Translations under genes and position numbers: made by a program
The notes under the pieces: generated by a model
What the model saw: only the letters and a program-made list of their open reading frames with translations
Databases searched by the model: none
What the model was told of the DNA's origin: nothing
IMG/VR virus record: IMGVR_UViG_3300044637_001338
Coordinates: 1-21,966 of that record
Source of the DNA: a virus
Length of the DNA stretch: 21,966 bases
Strand: one strand, 5' to 3'
In this document: piece by piece, positions 1 to 8,548 of the stretch
Layout: each line of letters opens with the position of its first letter
Numbering within the stretch: the first letter of the stretch is position 1

Positions 1-1008
1 AACTGAGACACTAGTGATTCCTCCTGGTGTTTCAAGGGTAGTTCCCGCAAACATTTGACACAAACCCGCATCCGTTACTTGAAAGTTGTATTGACCAGCA
101 GATAATCCTGAAATTGAAAAAGTTCTTGAATAAGACACTAATACATCACCCGTAGATGCCGAATAATAAAATGGTGAAGTACCCCCTGTTATGGTTAAGT
201 TAATTACCCCATTGGACTGGAGACATGTCGGAGCTGTAGAGGTGAATAAACCAAACCCAATCGGATTTACATCTGTAACTGTTGCCGGTTTAGATAATAC
301 ACAACCGTAAGCATCAGTGACATCAACAGAATAGTTACCCGAAGTTAATCCCGTAATTGTACTGCCAGTCTGTCCATTACTCCACAAATAACTATAAGGT
401 GCCAAACCTGTTTGTCCTGTCACAAAAATTTTACCTATTGGAGTTCCTCCACAACTTGAGTTTGGAACGACGTATAATCCATAATTCAAACTTTCTGATT
501 CTTGAACTATGAATGTCGGAGTAAATGCTGTACATCCTCCCAAATCTGTAACACCTAAATAATAAGTTCCTGCACTCAATCCACCAAAAACAACGGCATC
601 AGTATTAGTTATTGCAGATGTCAAATAATTATTATTCACATCAAACAAAGAAAAACTGGTCGATGAATAAAGAGATGTCGATGACCCTGTGACTGAACCG
701 TTATTAAGTCCACAGGTTGTATTTTGTACCGCGACTATCGACCCACATACTCCACTCGAAATTGGAATGTTAATTAATAGTTCACTGTTTACAGGTAAAG
801 TGCTATCGTTGACCCTAATCTGATAAACATTACTTGCTAACCCCACCAAAGACGCAGGTTGTGCGACTATAGTTTGAGACGGATAAGACGGGGTAATAAA
901 CTGGACTGTATACGGTGGAGTCCCCGAATTAACGAATAGATTGAATGCCCCCGAATTATTATTCGAACAATCACCTGTTACCGTTATGTTATAATTCAAT
1001 ACCGCCAT
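1..1008 (-). CDS. SprB-like repeat protein, putative tail fibre/adhesin (3' end cut by window edge)
   Basis: Translating the minus strand from the ATG at 1008 gives 336 codons with no stop, running off the left edge, so the gene is partial. The start overlaps the stop of the 994-aa gene by one base (TAATG). The protein is built of about four units of 75-85 residues. Each starts near a Cys followed by an N/G-rich turn (C14, C99, C186, C262) and then a G-T/L-x-P-Y/F strand. Units end in GLSAGTYYLGVTDLGGC (143-159), GLTSGNYSVDVTDAYGC (220-236) and GLSAGQYNFQVTDAGLC (301-317); the first unit is diverged (GLASNVYQIRVND, 56-68). This is the pattern of SprB repeats, beta-sandwich modules of the Flavobacterium gliding adhesin SprB and other Bacteroidota surface proteins. 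There is no signal peptide, as expected for a virion protein. Its place after the gp7/I-like gene matches the fibre gene of simple contractile phages. A receptor-binding or fibre role is inferred. Confidence 0.8.
   Translation of the reverse strand, partial: MAVLNYNITVTGDCSNNNSGAFNLFVNSGTPPYTVQFITPSYPSQTIVAQPASLVGLASNVYQIRVNDSTLPVNSELLINIPISSGVCGSIVAVQNTTCGLNNGSVTGSSTSLYSSTSFSLFDVNNNYLTSAITNTDAVVFGGLSAGTYYLGVTDLGGCTAFTPTFIVQESESLNYGLYVVPNSSCGGTPIGKIFVTGQTGLAPYSYLWSNGQTGSTITGLTSGNYSVDVTDAYGCVLSKPATVTDVNPIGFGLFTSTAPTCLQSNGVINLTITGGTSPFYYSASTGDVLVSYSRTFSISGLSAGQYNFQVTDAGLCQMFAGTTLETPGGITSVSV
58..726 (-). repeat. Three tandem SprB-type protein repeats (period about 77-87 codons)
   Basis: These are three consecutive well-kept units inside the leftmost gene, residues about 95-159, 180-236 and 257-317. 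The closing G-L-x-x-G-x-Y-x-x-x-V-T-D-x-x-x-C blocks are spaced 77 and 81 residues apart. The units are conserved as protein but diverged as DNA, so this is an old domain tandem and not a recent duplication. A fourth, more diverged unit precedes them (residues about 9-75), and more may follow beyond the window edge. Confidence 0.75.
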
Positions 1009-3992
1009 TAACTATTACAATTTATACTAATGTTTATCCCCGAGTTTAATGAAAGTGTCTCATCAATATTTCTTTCAGTACAAGTAAGACTTGTGATTGT
1101 TAATAGGTTACCGTTTAAGAAAAATGTGAATCCATAATCATATAGTTGTGGAAGATATTGTATCAACGCATTTCTCCACATTGTATTAGTTGGAACATCA
1201 GTCAAACCATAACCAACATAAAACAACTCTTTAATTATAACATCACCCCCAATTCTTAAATCAACATACCAAGTACTTTGAACTGAGTTTTGAATACAAT
1301 CATTCAATGTTAATCCACTTTGGGCTAACATATTGTTCACTCTATTTGATAATATACTACTAAAATTACTAACATCAACATCTCCATTTAACCAAGGATA
1401 TATATTAAAATCAGTATATTCTGTTGTACATGTATAATCAAAAATATTTGATATTATAAAACATGGTTCAACAGGAACAGGAACAAATTGACATCCCCTT
1501 TGTCTTCGATAAACAAACTTCTGTCTTTGGAATATTGAATTCTCCATTCTAACCCCTGTGTTCCATATTGTTGTTGCAGGAACCATCTGTTCAACCAACT
1601 TCATCCAATACGGACCGATTCCATTTACATAGTCAATAAGTTTTTGATAAGTATACTTGTTGTTAGGTAACCCAACCGTAGTTTCTGATTCAATATATTT
1701 CCAAAAGATTGATTGTAAAGTGGGATATCCCCCTGTTTTACCATCCGTGATGTATTGACGGTTCCTTACGTTAATCATATTCTCCCAAAAAGTTTGAGAA
1801 AATTCAAAAAACGTTTTCTTTTTTGGCTGTGGATTTACAAAAGTAGAATCAACTCCACCTGGCACAGGATACCCAACTGTGAGTCCTGATTCAGGTATAG
1901 GATAATCATACCTTCTCGATTGTTCCCAAACATCATAAACTAAACCTTGCGCAGGATTTAAGAAAAGGTCTACGTTTTTAACATTCAATACTAACTTCTC
2001 ATTATCAACAAAGTAGTAAGCATTGTAATCTGCAGTATTTGAAACTCTTATTCTATCATCTTCAGCCAACCACGATTTATTATTGTCCACAACTTTTCTT
2101 AGTTTGAAACCTTCAGTCATAAACGGAAAATCCCTAAACCTGTTTAAGTATGGTTGACCATAAGTGTACGGCGCTAATTGCGTTTGAATGTTAAAATTTT
2201 GACCTGTAAATACTTGACCTGTCACGACAACTTCATCAGGACTTCTATGTGACGGAGTTGACTCATACCATCCCGAACCAATCTGAAAGAAATAACTTTC
2301 GGTATTTGGTGGTGCTTTCGGAAATCCCGCTAAATCAACAGGGTAATCCTCCAATCTTGTAGTTACATCTTGATAAGTCGCAATCGAAGTAAACGCACTG
2401 AAGGTTTGACCCTTTATTTTATAAGTCGAACCAGGAATAAAGCCTGGTGTATTTTGAACATATGTACCACCTGAGATTGCAGCCCATTGAACACCGAATT
2501 GGTCCATGTTAATTTTTTGGTCGGCCAAATAAATGTGTTCGTTGAATTCAATTAAAGAATCAGGTGCCCCAATCAATCTTAACATAAATTCAACTGAACG
2601 TCTAGTTCCCTTAGATTTGAATAAATAAGATGCATTCAGAATTAAATTACGATAGAATGCATAGTTTAATTCTGTCGGGGTTAAGGCTCTCGCGTATCCA
2701 GGGTAGGTTGGTGTATTTGTATTTCCAAACACAGAACTTAAAAAGTCCTCATTGGTAATTGGTGAAAAATTGGAACTCCATCCTAAGGTTTGGGCTAAAT
2801 TAACCAAAAGTTGTGATGGTATGTCGTTAGATGGATTATAACTAACGGAATTCATGTATGCCAAAGCATCTATGAATTGTTTGATTTGGTCAAAACTTCT
2901 ACCGTAAATTTGGAATATCTTTTCAACCTTTTGTCCTAATGTGTCAAATTCTTTTAGAGAATCCGTAACTAAGAATCTCGAAATTAAATTTGTTTTGAAC
3001 GAATCCAAATTAATTGCGATTGCTTCAAGTTGTCCCAAATAACCTTCAAACAAGAATGACCTAATATCTAAATTCCACGGGCCTTCTTTTGGCCAAGTAA
3101 CTTGTTCATAGTTAGTATAAAATTGTCCTGATTCAGTTTGTTGTGGTACTTGGAACAATGCGGTATATTCAGGTCTTATAAGTCGGTTCAATAAAAACTT
3201 TTGTACTTCATCAAAGTCTTCGGCAAAAATTCTATCGACAACAAAATCATTTGGTCGAATTTGAAATTCTTGATTGGTTGTCGTAGCAGTAGTACCAAAT
3301 GGTGTTCCCGAAACAATGAATTCAATAAACCCTGTTGATAAAGTTTGGGATGGTATAAAAGAAACTATATTGTATATATTATCGTTTATTGATACACAAT
3401 AATCCAAATAAGTATTATATAAATTTCTATATGGTGAAACAATAATTTCTCTTACAGATAAATTTGTTGCAGCTCTTAAAGAGTAATCAATATCAAATGG
3501 GTTATTAATACGGCTAACGTCTATTCTGAACGTTGTTTCGTCCGAAACAGAATCGTAGGAAATATTAGTCGCAGTTGCCGCTGTTATAAATTGGTCATTA
3601 TTAAATAATATATCTAATGCCGCAGGGAACCTATGTATTATTTCAGTAATTGATACTTGAAATCTTTTACTTAAAGACCCATACATCGAAAAGTTAAGAA
3701 CTTGAGACACATCATAGTTTGGATAAACTCTAAACTGTGTCGCCATAATTCTTCTACTCTCATCAACATCACCGATGTTTAACCCCTCCAAATTTATAGG
3801 TTCAGAGAATGCCCCAATATTAAATGTTCTAGTAACTCTTTCAGTCACTGAAGTCGTAAACTCAAAGTTACCTTGCGTGAGTCCTCCACCTTCAACTGTC
3901 TGTAATCCTACAATATCATCAGAGAAGGTTGCGGCGCCACTACCAGGTCGTGGCGGATAAAAAAATTTGGTAGTCTTTTGAGTAGTCGCCAT
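1008..3992 (-). CDS. Baseplate wedge protein with tail-protein-I/gp7-like segment (994 aa)
   Basis: This large virion protein has no signal peptide. Residues about 396-476 carry the most recognisable part: LAQTLGW (399-405), then FYRNLILNASYLFKSKGT (446-463), then a helix ending in LRLIGAP (471-477). An R-x-x-I-x-x-A-x-x-L-x-x-x-KGT-x(7)-L-x-x-x-G pattern is typical of phage P2 tail protein I. Protein I is the simple-tail counterpart of T4 gp7 and T6SS TssG, which clamp the gp6 pair in the baseplate wedge. The length is close to T4 gp7 (about 1030 aa). The C-terminal third contains WMKLVEQMVPATTIW followed by a basic RRQRGC stretch and a cysteine-containing tail. The start is set by a one-base TAATG overlap with the upstream 302-aa gene. 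The gene is followed by the SprB-repeat gene in the same coupled fashion. The gp7 assignment is inferred from motif, size and order; a generic large baseplate protein is the alternative. Confidence 0.65.
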   Translation of the reverse strand: MATTQKTTKFFYPPRPGSGAATFSDDIVGLQTVEGGGLTQGNFEFTTSVTERVTRTFNIGAFSEPINLEGLNIGDVDESRRIMATQFRVYPNYDVSQVLNFSMYGSLSKRFQVSITEIIHRFPAALDILFNNDQFITAATATNISYDSVSDETTFRIDVSRINNPFDIDYSLRAATNLSVREIIVSPYRNLYNTYLDYCVSINDNIYNIVSFIPSQTLSTGFIEFIVSGTPFGTTATTTNQEFQIRPNDFVVDRIFAEDFDEVQKFLLNRLIRPEYTALFQVPQQTESGQFYTNYEQVTWPKEGPWNLDIRSFLFEGYLGQLEAIAINLDSFKTNLISRFLVTDSLKEFDTLGQKVEKIFQIYGRSFDQIKQFIDALAYMNSVSYNPSNDIPSQLLVNLAQTLGWSSNFSPITNEDFLSSVFGNTNTPTYPGYARALTPTELNYAFYRNLILNASYLFKSKGTRRSVEFMLRLIGAPDSLIEFNEHIYLADQKINMDQFGVQWAAISGGTYVQNTPGFIPGSTYKIKGQTFSAFTSIATYQDVTTRLEDYPVDLAGFPKAPPNTESYFFQIGSGWYESTPSHRSPDEVVVTGQVFTGQNFNIQTQLAPYTYGQPYLNRFRDFPFMTEGFKLRKVVDNNKSWLAEDDRIRVSNTADYNAYYFVDNEKLVLNVKNVDLFLNPAQGLVYDVWEQSRRYDYPIPESGLTVGYPVPGGVDSTFVNPQPKKKTFFEFSQTFWENMINVRNRQYITDGKTGGYPTLQSIFWKYIESETTVGLPNNKYTYQKLIDYVNGIGPYWMKLVEQMVPATTIWNTGVRMENSIFQRQKFVYRRQRGCQFVPVPVEPCFIISNIFDYTCTTEYTDFNIYPWLNGDVDVSNFSSILSNRVNNMLAQSGLTLNDCIQNSVQSTWYVDLRIGGDVIIKELFYVGYGLTDVPTNTMWRNALIQYLPQLYDYGFTFFLNGNLLTITSLTCTERNIDETLSLNSGINISINCNS

Positions 3993-4900
3993 TAACTAGT
4001 TATATTTGTAAAGTTTTTACTGAAATCAATATTATTACCTCTGCTTTGTCTAACCTCATAAAGAAGAGCGTTAAATTGGTCTCTAATTTCGTATAGGTTG
4101 TATTGTCTATAGATATTATCATTAGCATCGTAGATAGTGTAGATACCATCATCGATAGATTTGGTTTGATTACCATATAGAGCAATTGCAAGAGAAGAAA
4201 TATCGTACTCAACCATTTCAATCTCTACAGATACAGGATTGAAAAAGGTATTCGTAATAATAATATCTTGGTCAGGCTGTCCGATGTACGGAGTTGCATT
4301 TGGTTTGTTTGTTGGAGATGACGAAGGTGATAGTGTTAAGAATAAAAGATTTGAGTCTCCATCCACATATCTATATCTTATCGCTTTTTGTGTAGTATTA
4401 ACTTCATTTGTTACAACAGGTTCACAAAAGAAACTTGATGTAACAACTCTAAAGAAATTTGGTATTTTAGACCCATCAGGATTAAGATATTCTACTCTGA
4501 ATCCAACTAATCCCTGAGGTACAAATTTGTTTTGGTATTGTGTTGGAACATTCGAAATATCAATAACAATACCTTTGACGTTAGGTAAAGCACTTAAAAC
4601 ACCACAATCACTTATTACCGTTCTAATTTCTGCAGGTCTTATATATAATGTGTAAATTCCTAATGCATTGAATTGATTGGCGGGTAATGTTAAATTATAA
4701 AGTCCACCTAAGACTTCAACACCAGGATTTCCTCCTGTTTCAGAGTTTGCAAAGTATGGTCTCAATATAGTTTGAGCATCCAACTTTGTTAACACAAATT
4801 GGTCTGTAACATCCCTTGATGGAGTATAATTCATAATTATTTCAACATCCGCTGGTGAAACATCTGAAGGTCTTATTGTACCGTATGAGCCGATTGCCAT
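3992..4900 (-). CDS. Hypothetical virion protein, 302 aa, in baseplate operon
   Basis: I do not recognise the family. The protein is soluble-looking, rich in Asn, Thr, Ile and Val with alternating polar and hydrophobic residues, suggesting beta structure up to about residue 235. A more helical, charged C-terminus follows (EIRDQFNALLYEVRQSRG, about 273-290). It has no signal peptide or membrane segment, and only two cysteines. The ATG at 4900 lies 15 nt after a TATTTATAA element, and the stop overlaps the next start (TAATG at 3992). The gene therefore seems to head a short coupled unit of 302 aa, the I-like wedge protein and the SprB-repeat protein. That fits an accessory wedge or fibre-connector role. 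T4 gp8 has a similar length, but I see no shared motif, so I do not make that call. Confidence 0.6.
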   Translation of the reverse strand: MAIGSYGTIRPSDVSPADVEIIMNYTPSRDVTDQFVLTKLDAQTILRPYFANSETGGNPGVEVLGGLYNLTLPANQFNALGIYTLYIRPAEIRTVISDCGVLSALPNVKGIVIDISNVPTQYQNKFVPQGLVGFRVEYLNPDGSKIPNFFRVVTSSFFCEPVVTNEVNTTQKAIRYRYVDGDSNLLFLTLSPSSSPTNKPNATPYIGQPDQDIIITNTFFNPVSVEIEMVEYDISSLAIALYGNQTKSIDDGIYTIYDANDNIYRQYNLYEIRDQFNALLYEVRQSRGNNIDFSKNFTNITS

Positions 4901-4915
4901 ATTCTCTTATTTAAT

Positions 4916-4924
4916 TTATAAATA
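4916..4924 (-). promoter_or_regulatory. Late-promoter-like element TATTTATAA before the 302-aa gene
   Basis: In the gene direction the 39-nt gap reads GTATTTATAAATTAA, with the ATG 15 nt further on. The opposite strand carries TATAAATA (4917-4924), the exact T4 late-promoter core. The same core occurs in the other two main gaps of the structural block. Whether it acts leftward as a variant promoter or rightward as a T4-type promoter cannot be decided by eye. Confidence 0.4.
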
Positions 4925-4939
4925 CTTTATTTCTTTTTT

Positions 4940-6034
4940 TCAATTAGTTCTTTGTTTATTAACTACATTAAAGAATCCATATCCATAGTTAATCATATCT
5001 CCTAAATTATCAACTTCACCTAACCTCATAACTCTTTCATACGCACTATTCTTTCCTCTTTCAACAAATACGTTGGTTTGTACTTGTGCTTGGTCAATTA
5101 CTTTGAGAAGTACTTCATCTTTAGTTATAGGTTGCGCGGTCAAATTATTTGATGTCAGTCCTGATGATTGTTGGAAAAATATTGTAGTACCATCATTGTA
5201 ATCATAGTAATGAACTCCAGTAATTGTATAGGCAGTGTATACAGGATTAATATCTGATATTGCGCCCCATATTTGACCATTACTAATTACAGGTACTCCG
5301 ACTTGAAACTTAGGACTACCATATAATGCCAATTCATTTACTCTCGATTTTGTATTACCTGAAACCGTGAATGGAACTGTTACATAGTTATTCGAAGTTT
5401 GTGCGGAAACTTCATTAACCGCATCTCCTGAAAATATGTAATTGTATGACACAGGAGTATTTAACCAATTACCACCCGCAGGTGTAAAAAAAGACTGACC
5501 GTTTGGATTGTAAATAATAACATCAGTGAAAGGTACGTTGATTGTTTTAGAAACTTTTGTAACTCCCCACGGGTTTGTTTGTTCCAATGTTATAGTATAT
5601 TGTTTAATTGCCGTAGGGTAAGTATGACTAATTGAATTCGGAGTATAACTTGTAATTGTTTGTTTTGGACTACCGTCCCCCCAATCCACTTTGTAAGCAG
5701 AGAGTTCCAAAAACTTTTGAAATTCATCAGAAGTGTTGTATACATTCCAAACGTATGGATTACTTGTAGTTGATGAAAATATAAAATTAGTAACAACATC
5801 TTTTTGTAATACTGCGCCATCAAATGGACTGTAATATCCAACGTCAACCGCGGTTTGTCTTAATAGTATAGGTACCGATAAATTGATTAACAAAGAAGTA
5901 CCACTAGGACCCGAACTAACAACTTGTGTCATAGCAGAGTAAACCCCAACAGGAGTACCACTGTAATTTACAACTGACAAGTCCCTTATAACATTCTCAG
6001 GTGATACAATAAATCTATAAGTATCTTGTGACAT
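4940..6034 (-). CDS. PKD-domain virion protein, 364 aa
   Basis: Residues about 113-170 form a PKD-type Ig-like domain: VDWGDGS (116-122), SHTYP (136-140), YTITL (146-150) and a closing VSKTINVPF strand. PKD domains are beta-sandwich protein-protein or glycan interaction modules common in Bacteroidota surface proteins and in phage fibre or baseplate decorations. The rest is also Ser/Thr/Asn-rich and likely beta; I do not recognise it. There is no signal peptide or membrane helix. The start overlaps the stop of the 276-aa gene by one base (TAATG). The stop (TGA) is followed by the 39-nt gap before the 302-aa gene. A structural role at the baseplate periphery is inferred from the fold and from the operon position between gp6-like and gp7-like genes. 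Confidence 0.7.
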   Translation of the reverse strand: MSQDTYRFIVSPENVIRDLSVVNYSGTPVGVYSAMTQVVSSGPSGTSLLINLSVPILLRQTAVDVGYYSPFDGAVLQKDVVTNFIFSSTTSNPYVWNVYNTSDEFQKFLELSAYKVDWGDGSPKQTITSYTPNSISHTYPTAIKQYTITLEQTNPWGVTKVSKTINVPFTDVIIYNPNGQSFFTPAGGNWLNTPVSYNYIFSGDAVNEVSAQTSNNYVTVPFTVSGNTKSRVNELALYGSPKFQVGVPVISNGQIWGAISDINPVYTAYTITGVHYYDYNDGTTIFFQQSSGLTSNNLTAQPITKDEVLLKVIDQAQVQTNVFVERGKNSAYERVMRLGEVDNLGDMINYGYGFFNVVNKQRTN

Positions 6035-6864
6035 TATAGTGGAGGGTTTACATATTCATACCATTTTATGGGAATGTTGGTCCCCAACCTTTGTCCACTT
6101 GTATTTAACACTTGGTAAGTTTGTGTCTCATAATCAAGTTTCACTGTGTAATATAAAAACTGAGTATTATCAAAAGCATATTTATTACCCGTCAAATAAA
6201 CCTGAGGTCCATTTGTGAAGTCCAACGGATTTGTACCTCTACCCGTCATCATTTTGGTGAACTGTCCTGTCTTTGCGTTAAAAAACTTTGCAGTCATGAA
6301 AAATGTATTAATGTTGAGAAAATTTCTTTTCTTTAACCAATAGATAAAAAATCCTTCTTTATCTCCAACATAATCTAAAACAAATTGTGGTTTTCTAATA
6401 TTAACCAAAGTTCGTTGCATTTGGGCTTCCATCATTAAACCTTGTTGTGTCGGTAATATTATCGTAAGATAATTTGTTTGTTGTTTCTCATCAGGAGTAT
6501 CATAAAAATCCAACTTGAAAAATGAATTAGAAAATACATCATCGTAATAATAAACCTCTTGCGGTGTAAACCCTTCACTCAAGTAATTGATTCTCCAATT
6601 ACTTAGGTCATTCATACTTCCTCCCGAATAAAAATAAAATTCATAATTGATTAGGGTATCATTTGTAGTTCCTGTGGCAGGCGCATGAGCAAATCTTGAA
6701 ACCTCAAAATCTCTACCGTCACCAATGACATCTTTGATTACTTTGGTCTCATACTCATCAATAGCCAAGTCTAATCCCAAATAATCCCACTTGAGTTCCA
6801 CAGGTATGTTGATTTGTTTGTCAACACCAACATCTTGTTTAATTACAAATTTATTCACACTCAT
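6034..6864 (-). CDS. Hypothetical baseplate-associated protein, 276 aa, with N-terminal motif shared with the 1617-aa protein
   Basis: The family is not recognised. Residues 6-29 align without gaps to residues 5-28 of the 1617-aa protein, with a common core of x-G-I/V-N/D-K-x-I-N-V/I followed by L/V-D/E-x-x-F/W-E/D-F/Y-L. This suggests a common docking segment. The remainder is aromatic-rich (many Phe and Tyr) with predicted strands and no membrane segment or signal peptide. The gene starts inside the end of the 565-aa gene (14-nt overlap, ATGAGTGTGAATAA), and its own stop overlaps the next start by one base, so it is tightly coupled. The likely location is the virion baseplate; any finer function is unknown. 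Confidence 0.65.
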   Translation of the reverse strand: MSVNKFVIKQDVGVDKQINIPVELKWDYLGLDLAIDEYETKVIKDVIGDGRDFEVSRFAHAPATGTTNDTLINYEFYFYSGGSMNDLSNWRINYLSEGFTPQEVYYYDDVFSNSFFKLDFYDTPDEKQQTNYLTIILPTQQGLMMEAQMQRTLVNIRKPQFVLDYVGDKEGFFIYWLKKRNFLNINTFFMTAKFFNAKTGQFTKMMTGRGTNPLDFTNGPQVYLTGNKYAFDNTQFLYYTVKLDYETQTYQVLNTSGQRLGTNIPIKWYEYVNPPL

Positions 6865-8548
6865 CTATTAGTGGTTTTATGGCGAAGTCAAATCCGTCAA
6901 GATTATCGTTGTAATTTATTCCTTCAGGAATCAATCTAAAAATTGCCTGAGTATAAGGATAGTGGGCCGAGTTTAAGTATGGATAATCAACACCCCGTCC
7001 CAAATTGTCAATAAACCCATAGGTATAAATATCCCTCCATCGAAACTGTTGGTCCGCAGTTGAATAAAATGCCCAACTCGGAACATTATCAATTTCTCCT
7101 AACTCCGCAGTTTCAATATAATCCGAGAACACTTTCAAGACCATTGAGTTATGAGGTTCATAATAATATCCTGGTGAATTGGTAGAAAAATTGTTTGTCG
7201 TTTGAAAGACAGTTTGATTGAATTTGATTTTATGATAATATGGTGATACAACACGTTCAACTTGTTCATAGTCATTCCACTCACAAAAATCACCATCCAT
7301 AATATCACCAGGTTTCAAATCTGCATTATAATAAAATGTTTTTGTTGCTCCATTGGTGAGAGTATACGCCGAAACAGGTATGTTTGTGTTCGACCTTTGA
7401 TTATTCAAATCCCACCAAGGAGTTGCAGTTTTTGCCAAATTGAATCCCCAACCTTGTTTTAATCCAACACTATTGAATGGTTGGTTGAAATATCCTGAAT
7501 ATCCTTTGTTAACTATTGTTAAACTGATTTCATTCAATGGTCTTTTTTGATTATCTAAAACTCCCGCAAAATTTAAGTCGTAGTTAGATGTTACATCATA
7601 AGTGTTACTACTTGTCTTTTGAGATATTCTTGTAACATTATTTGGGGTTATAGAACTGTATTCAAGTTTCCTCTCTTCACCAAATACATTTTTTTCAAAT
7701 CCTGCCTTAGTAATTGCAAGGTCAGTAAGGTTAGTTAAGACCTTATATTTCTTAACATAATATTTAGATCTTGTTTCTATTAAGTTGTCAGGGTTGATTA
7801 CTCTCCTAAACGTGCCAATAGTTCCATTATTGAATGTAGAACCAGTGAAACCGATATTGAATAAATTAAAAACATGTTTATCACTTCCGTACAATCCATT
7901 ACCAATAGAGTAAACCTGAAATATGTTAGACCCACGATATGTTAGTGATAATTCTACATATTGCCCTATTGTCAAACCATGAGGAGCAATACAAATAAAT
8001 GAGACCAAACCATTACCATTCTGAGAAGTGTTAACAATCGAAAATGGTATTCCACTTGATGCCATCCAATTCACATCATTATTAGTTGTAGAGTAATATG
8101 TTAACTGTCGATTACTATCATTCTCAAAAGGGTAAGTCAAATAATACATCCAGTTATAGGTGTAAGCACTCTTTGCTTTGTATTGGAAATGATTGTCCCC
8201 TACATTAGGTCTGTAAAAATCAAATTCATAATATTGTGGAAACCCTCTCCAAATGCCACTCTGTTTTGAATTAACAGGATCACTATAGTATAAATTATAT
8301 TGGAAGGGTAAATAAGTTGTGGTACCTGTATAGGTGTTATCGTACAAGTAAGTTACCTTAAATGTTGGTCTAAATATTGTACTTTCTTGTCGTTCATCGT
8401 CATAGATTTGAGCAAGATTTAACGTAGATGTCCTATCATACTCAGTAAGTTCTTGACTTTGTTCTTGAAGAGTTAAAGAGAGTTCCTCATCTATTGACGG
8501 AGCTCCCTTATATCTAAGTCCACTTGGTATTATTGTATACTTATTCAT
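6851..8548 (-). CDS. Hypothetical virion protein, 565 aa
   Basis: The family is not recognised. The protein is strikingly rich in Tyr, Asn, Phe and Trp, as is usual for beta-rich phage baseplate and fibre proteins. Around residues 184-200 there is an ICIAPHGLTIGQYVELS stretch. The A-x-HGL-x-x-G-x-x-V arrangement recurs in small beta modules of phage structural proteins, so this may be one such module. It has no signal peptide or transmembrane helix. The ATG at 8548 lies inside the last codons of the 1617-aa gene (8-nt overlap, ATGAATAA), and the 3' end overlaps the 276-aa gene by 14 nt, consistent with coupled translation and fixed stoichiometry. A role as partner of the 1617-aa protein in an enlarged baseplate is inferred only from position. 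Confidence 0.6.
   Translation of the reverse strand: MNKYTIIPSGLRYKGAPSIDEELSLTLQEQSQELTEYDRTSTLNLAQIYDDERQESTIFRPTFKVTYLYDNTYTGTTTYLPFQYNLYYSDPVNSKQSGIWRGFPQYYEFDFYRPNVGDNHFQYKAKSAYTYNWMYYLTYPFENDSNRQLTYYSTTNNDVNWMASSGIPFSIVNTSQNGNGLVSFICIAPHGLTIGQYVELSLTYRGSNIFQVYSIGNGLYGSDKHVFNLFNIGFTGSTFNNGTIGTFRRVINPDNLIETRSKYYVKKYKVLTNLTDLAITKAGFEKNVFGEERKLEYSSITPNNVTRISQKTSSNTYDVTSNYDLNFAGVLDNQKRPLNEISLTIVNKGYSGYFNQPFNSVGLKQGWGFNLAKTATPWWDLNNQRSNTNIPVSAYTLTNGATKTFYYNADLKPGDIMDGDFCEWNDYEQVERVVSPYYHKIKFNQTVFQTTNNFSTNSPGYYYEPHNSMVLKVFSDYIETAELGEIDNVPSWAFYSTADQQFRWRDIYTYGFIDNLGRGVDYPYLNSAHYPYTQAIFRLIPEGINYNDNLDGFDFAIKPLIDECE

Noticed and set aside
3775-3960. Plus-strand open frame inside the 994-aa gene (also those at 4239-4517, 7262-7462, 10156-10347, 11272-11556, 11857-12042, 12568-12765, 17254-17442, 18448-18657, 19225-19524, 21177-21389 and 21405-21701)
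   Set aside because: All lie opposite well-supported minus-strand genes, have low-complexity translations without family motifs, and no operon context or start signal.
4000-4221. Minus-strand alternative-frame ORFs (4000-4221, 5590-5847, 14479-14703)
   Set aside because: They are fully inside recognised or well-packed genes in another frame, and their translations are biased by the main frame.
3992-4900. 302-aa protein as T4 gp8
   Set aside because: Only the length is similar; I could not see any matching motif.
7024-7031. Fourth TATAAATA on the plus strand
   Set aside because: It lies inside the 565-aa coding region, encoded by ordinary Asp-Ile-Tyr-Thr codons, so it is probably chance.
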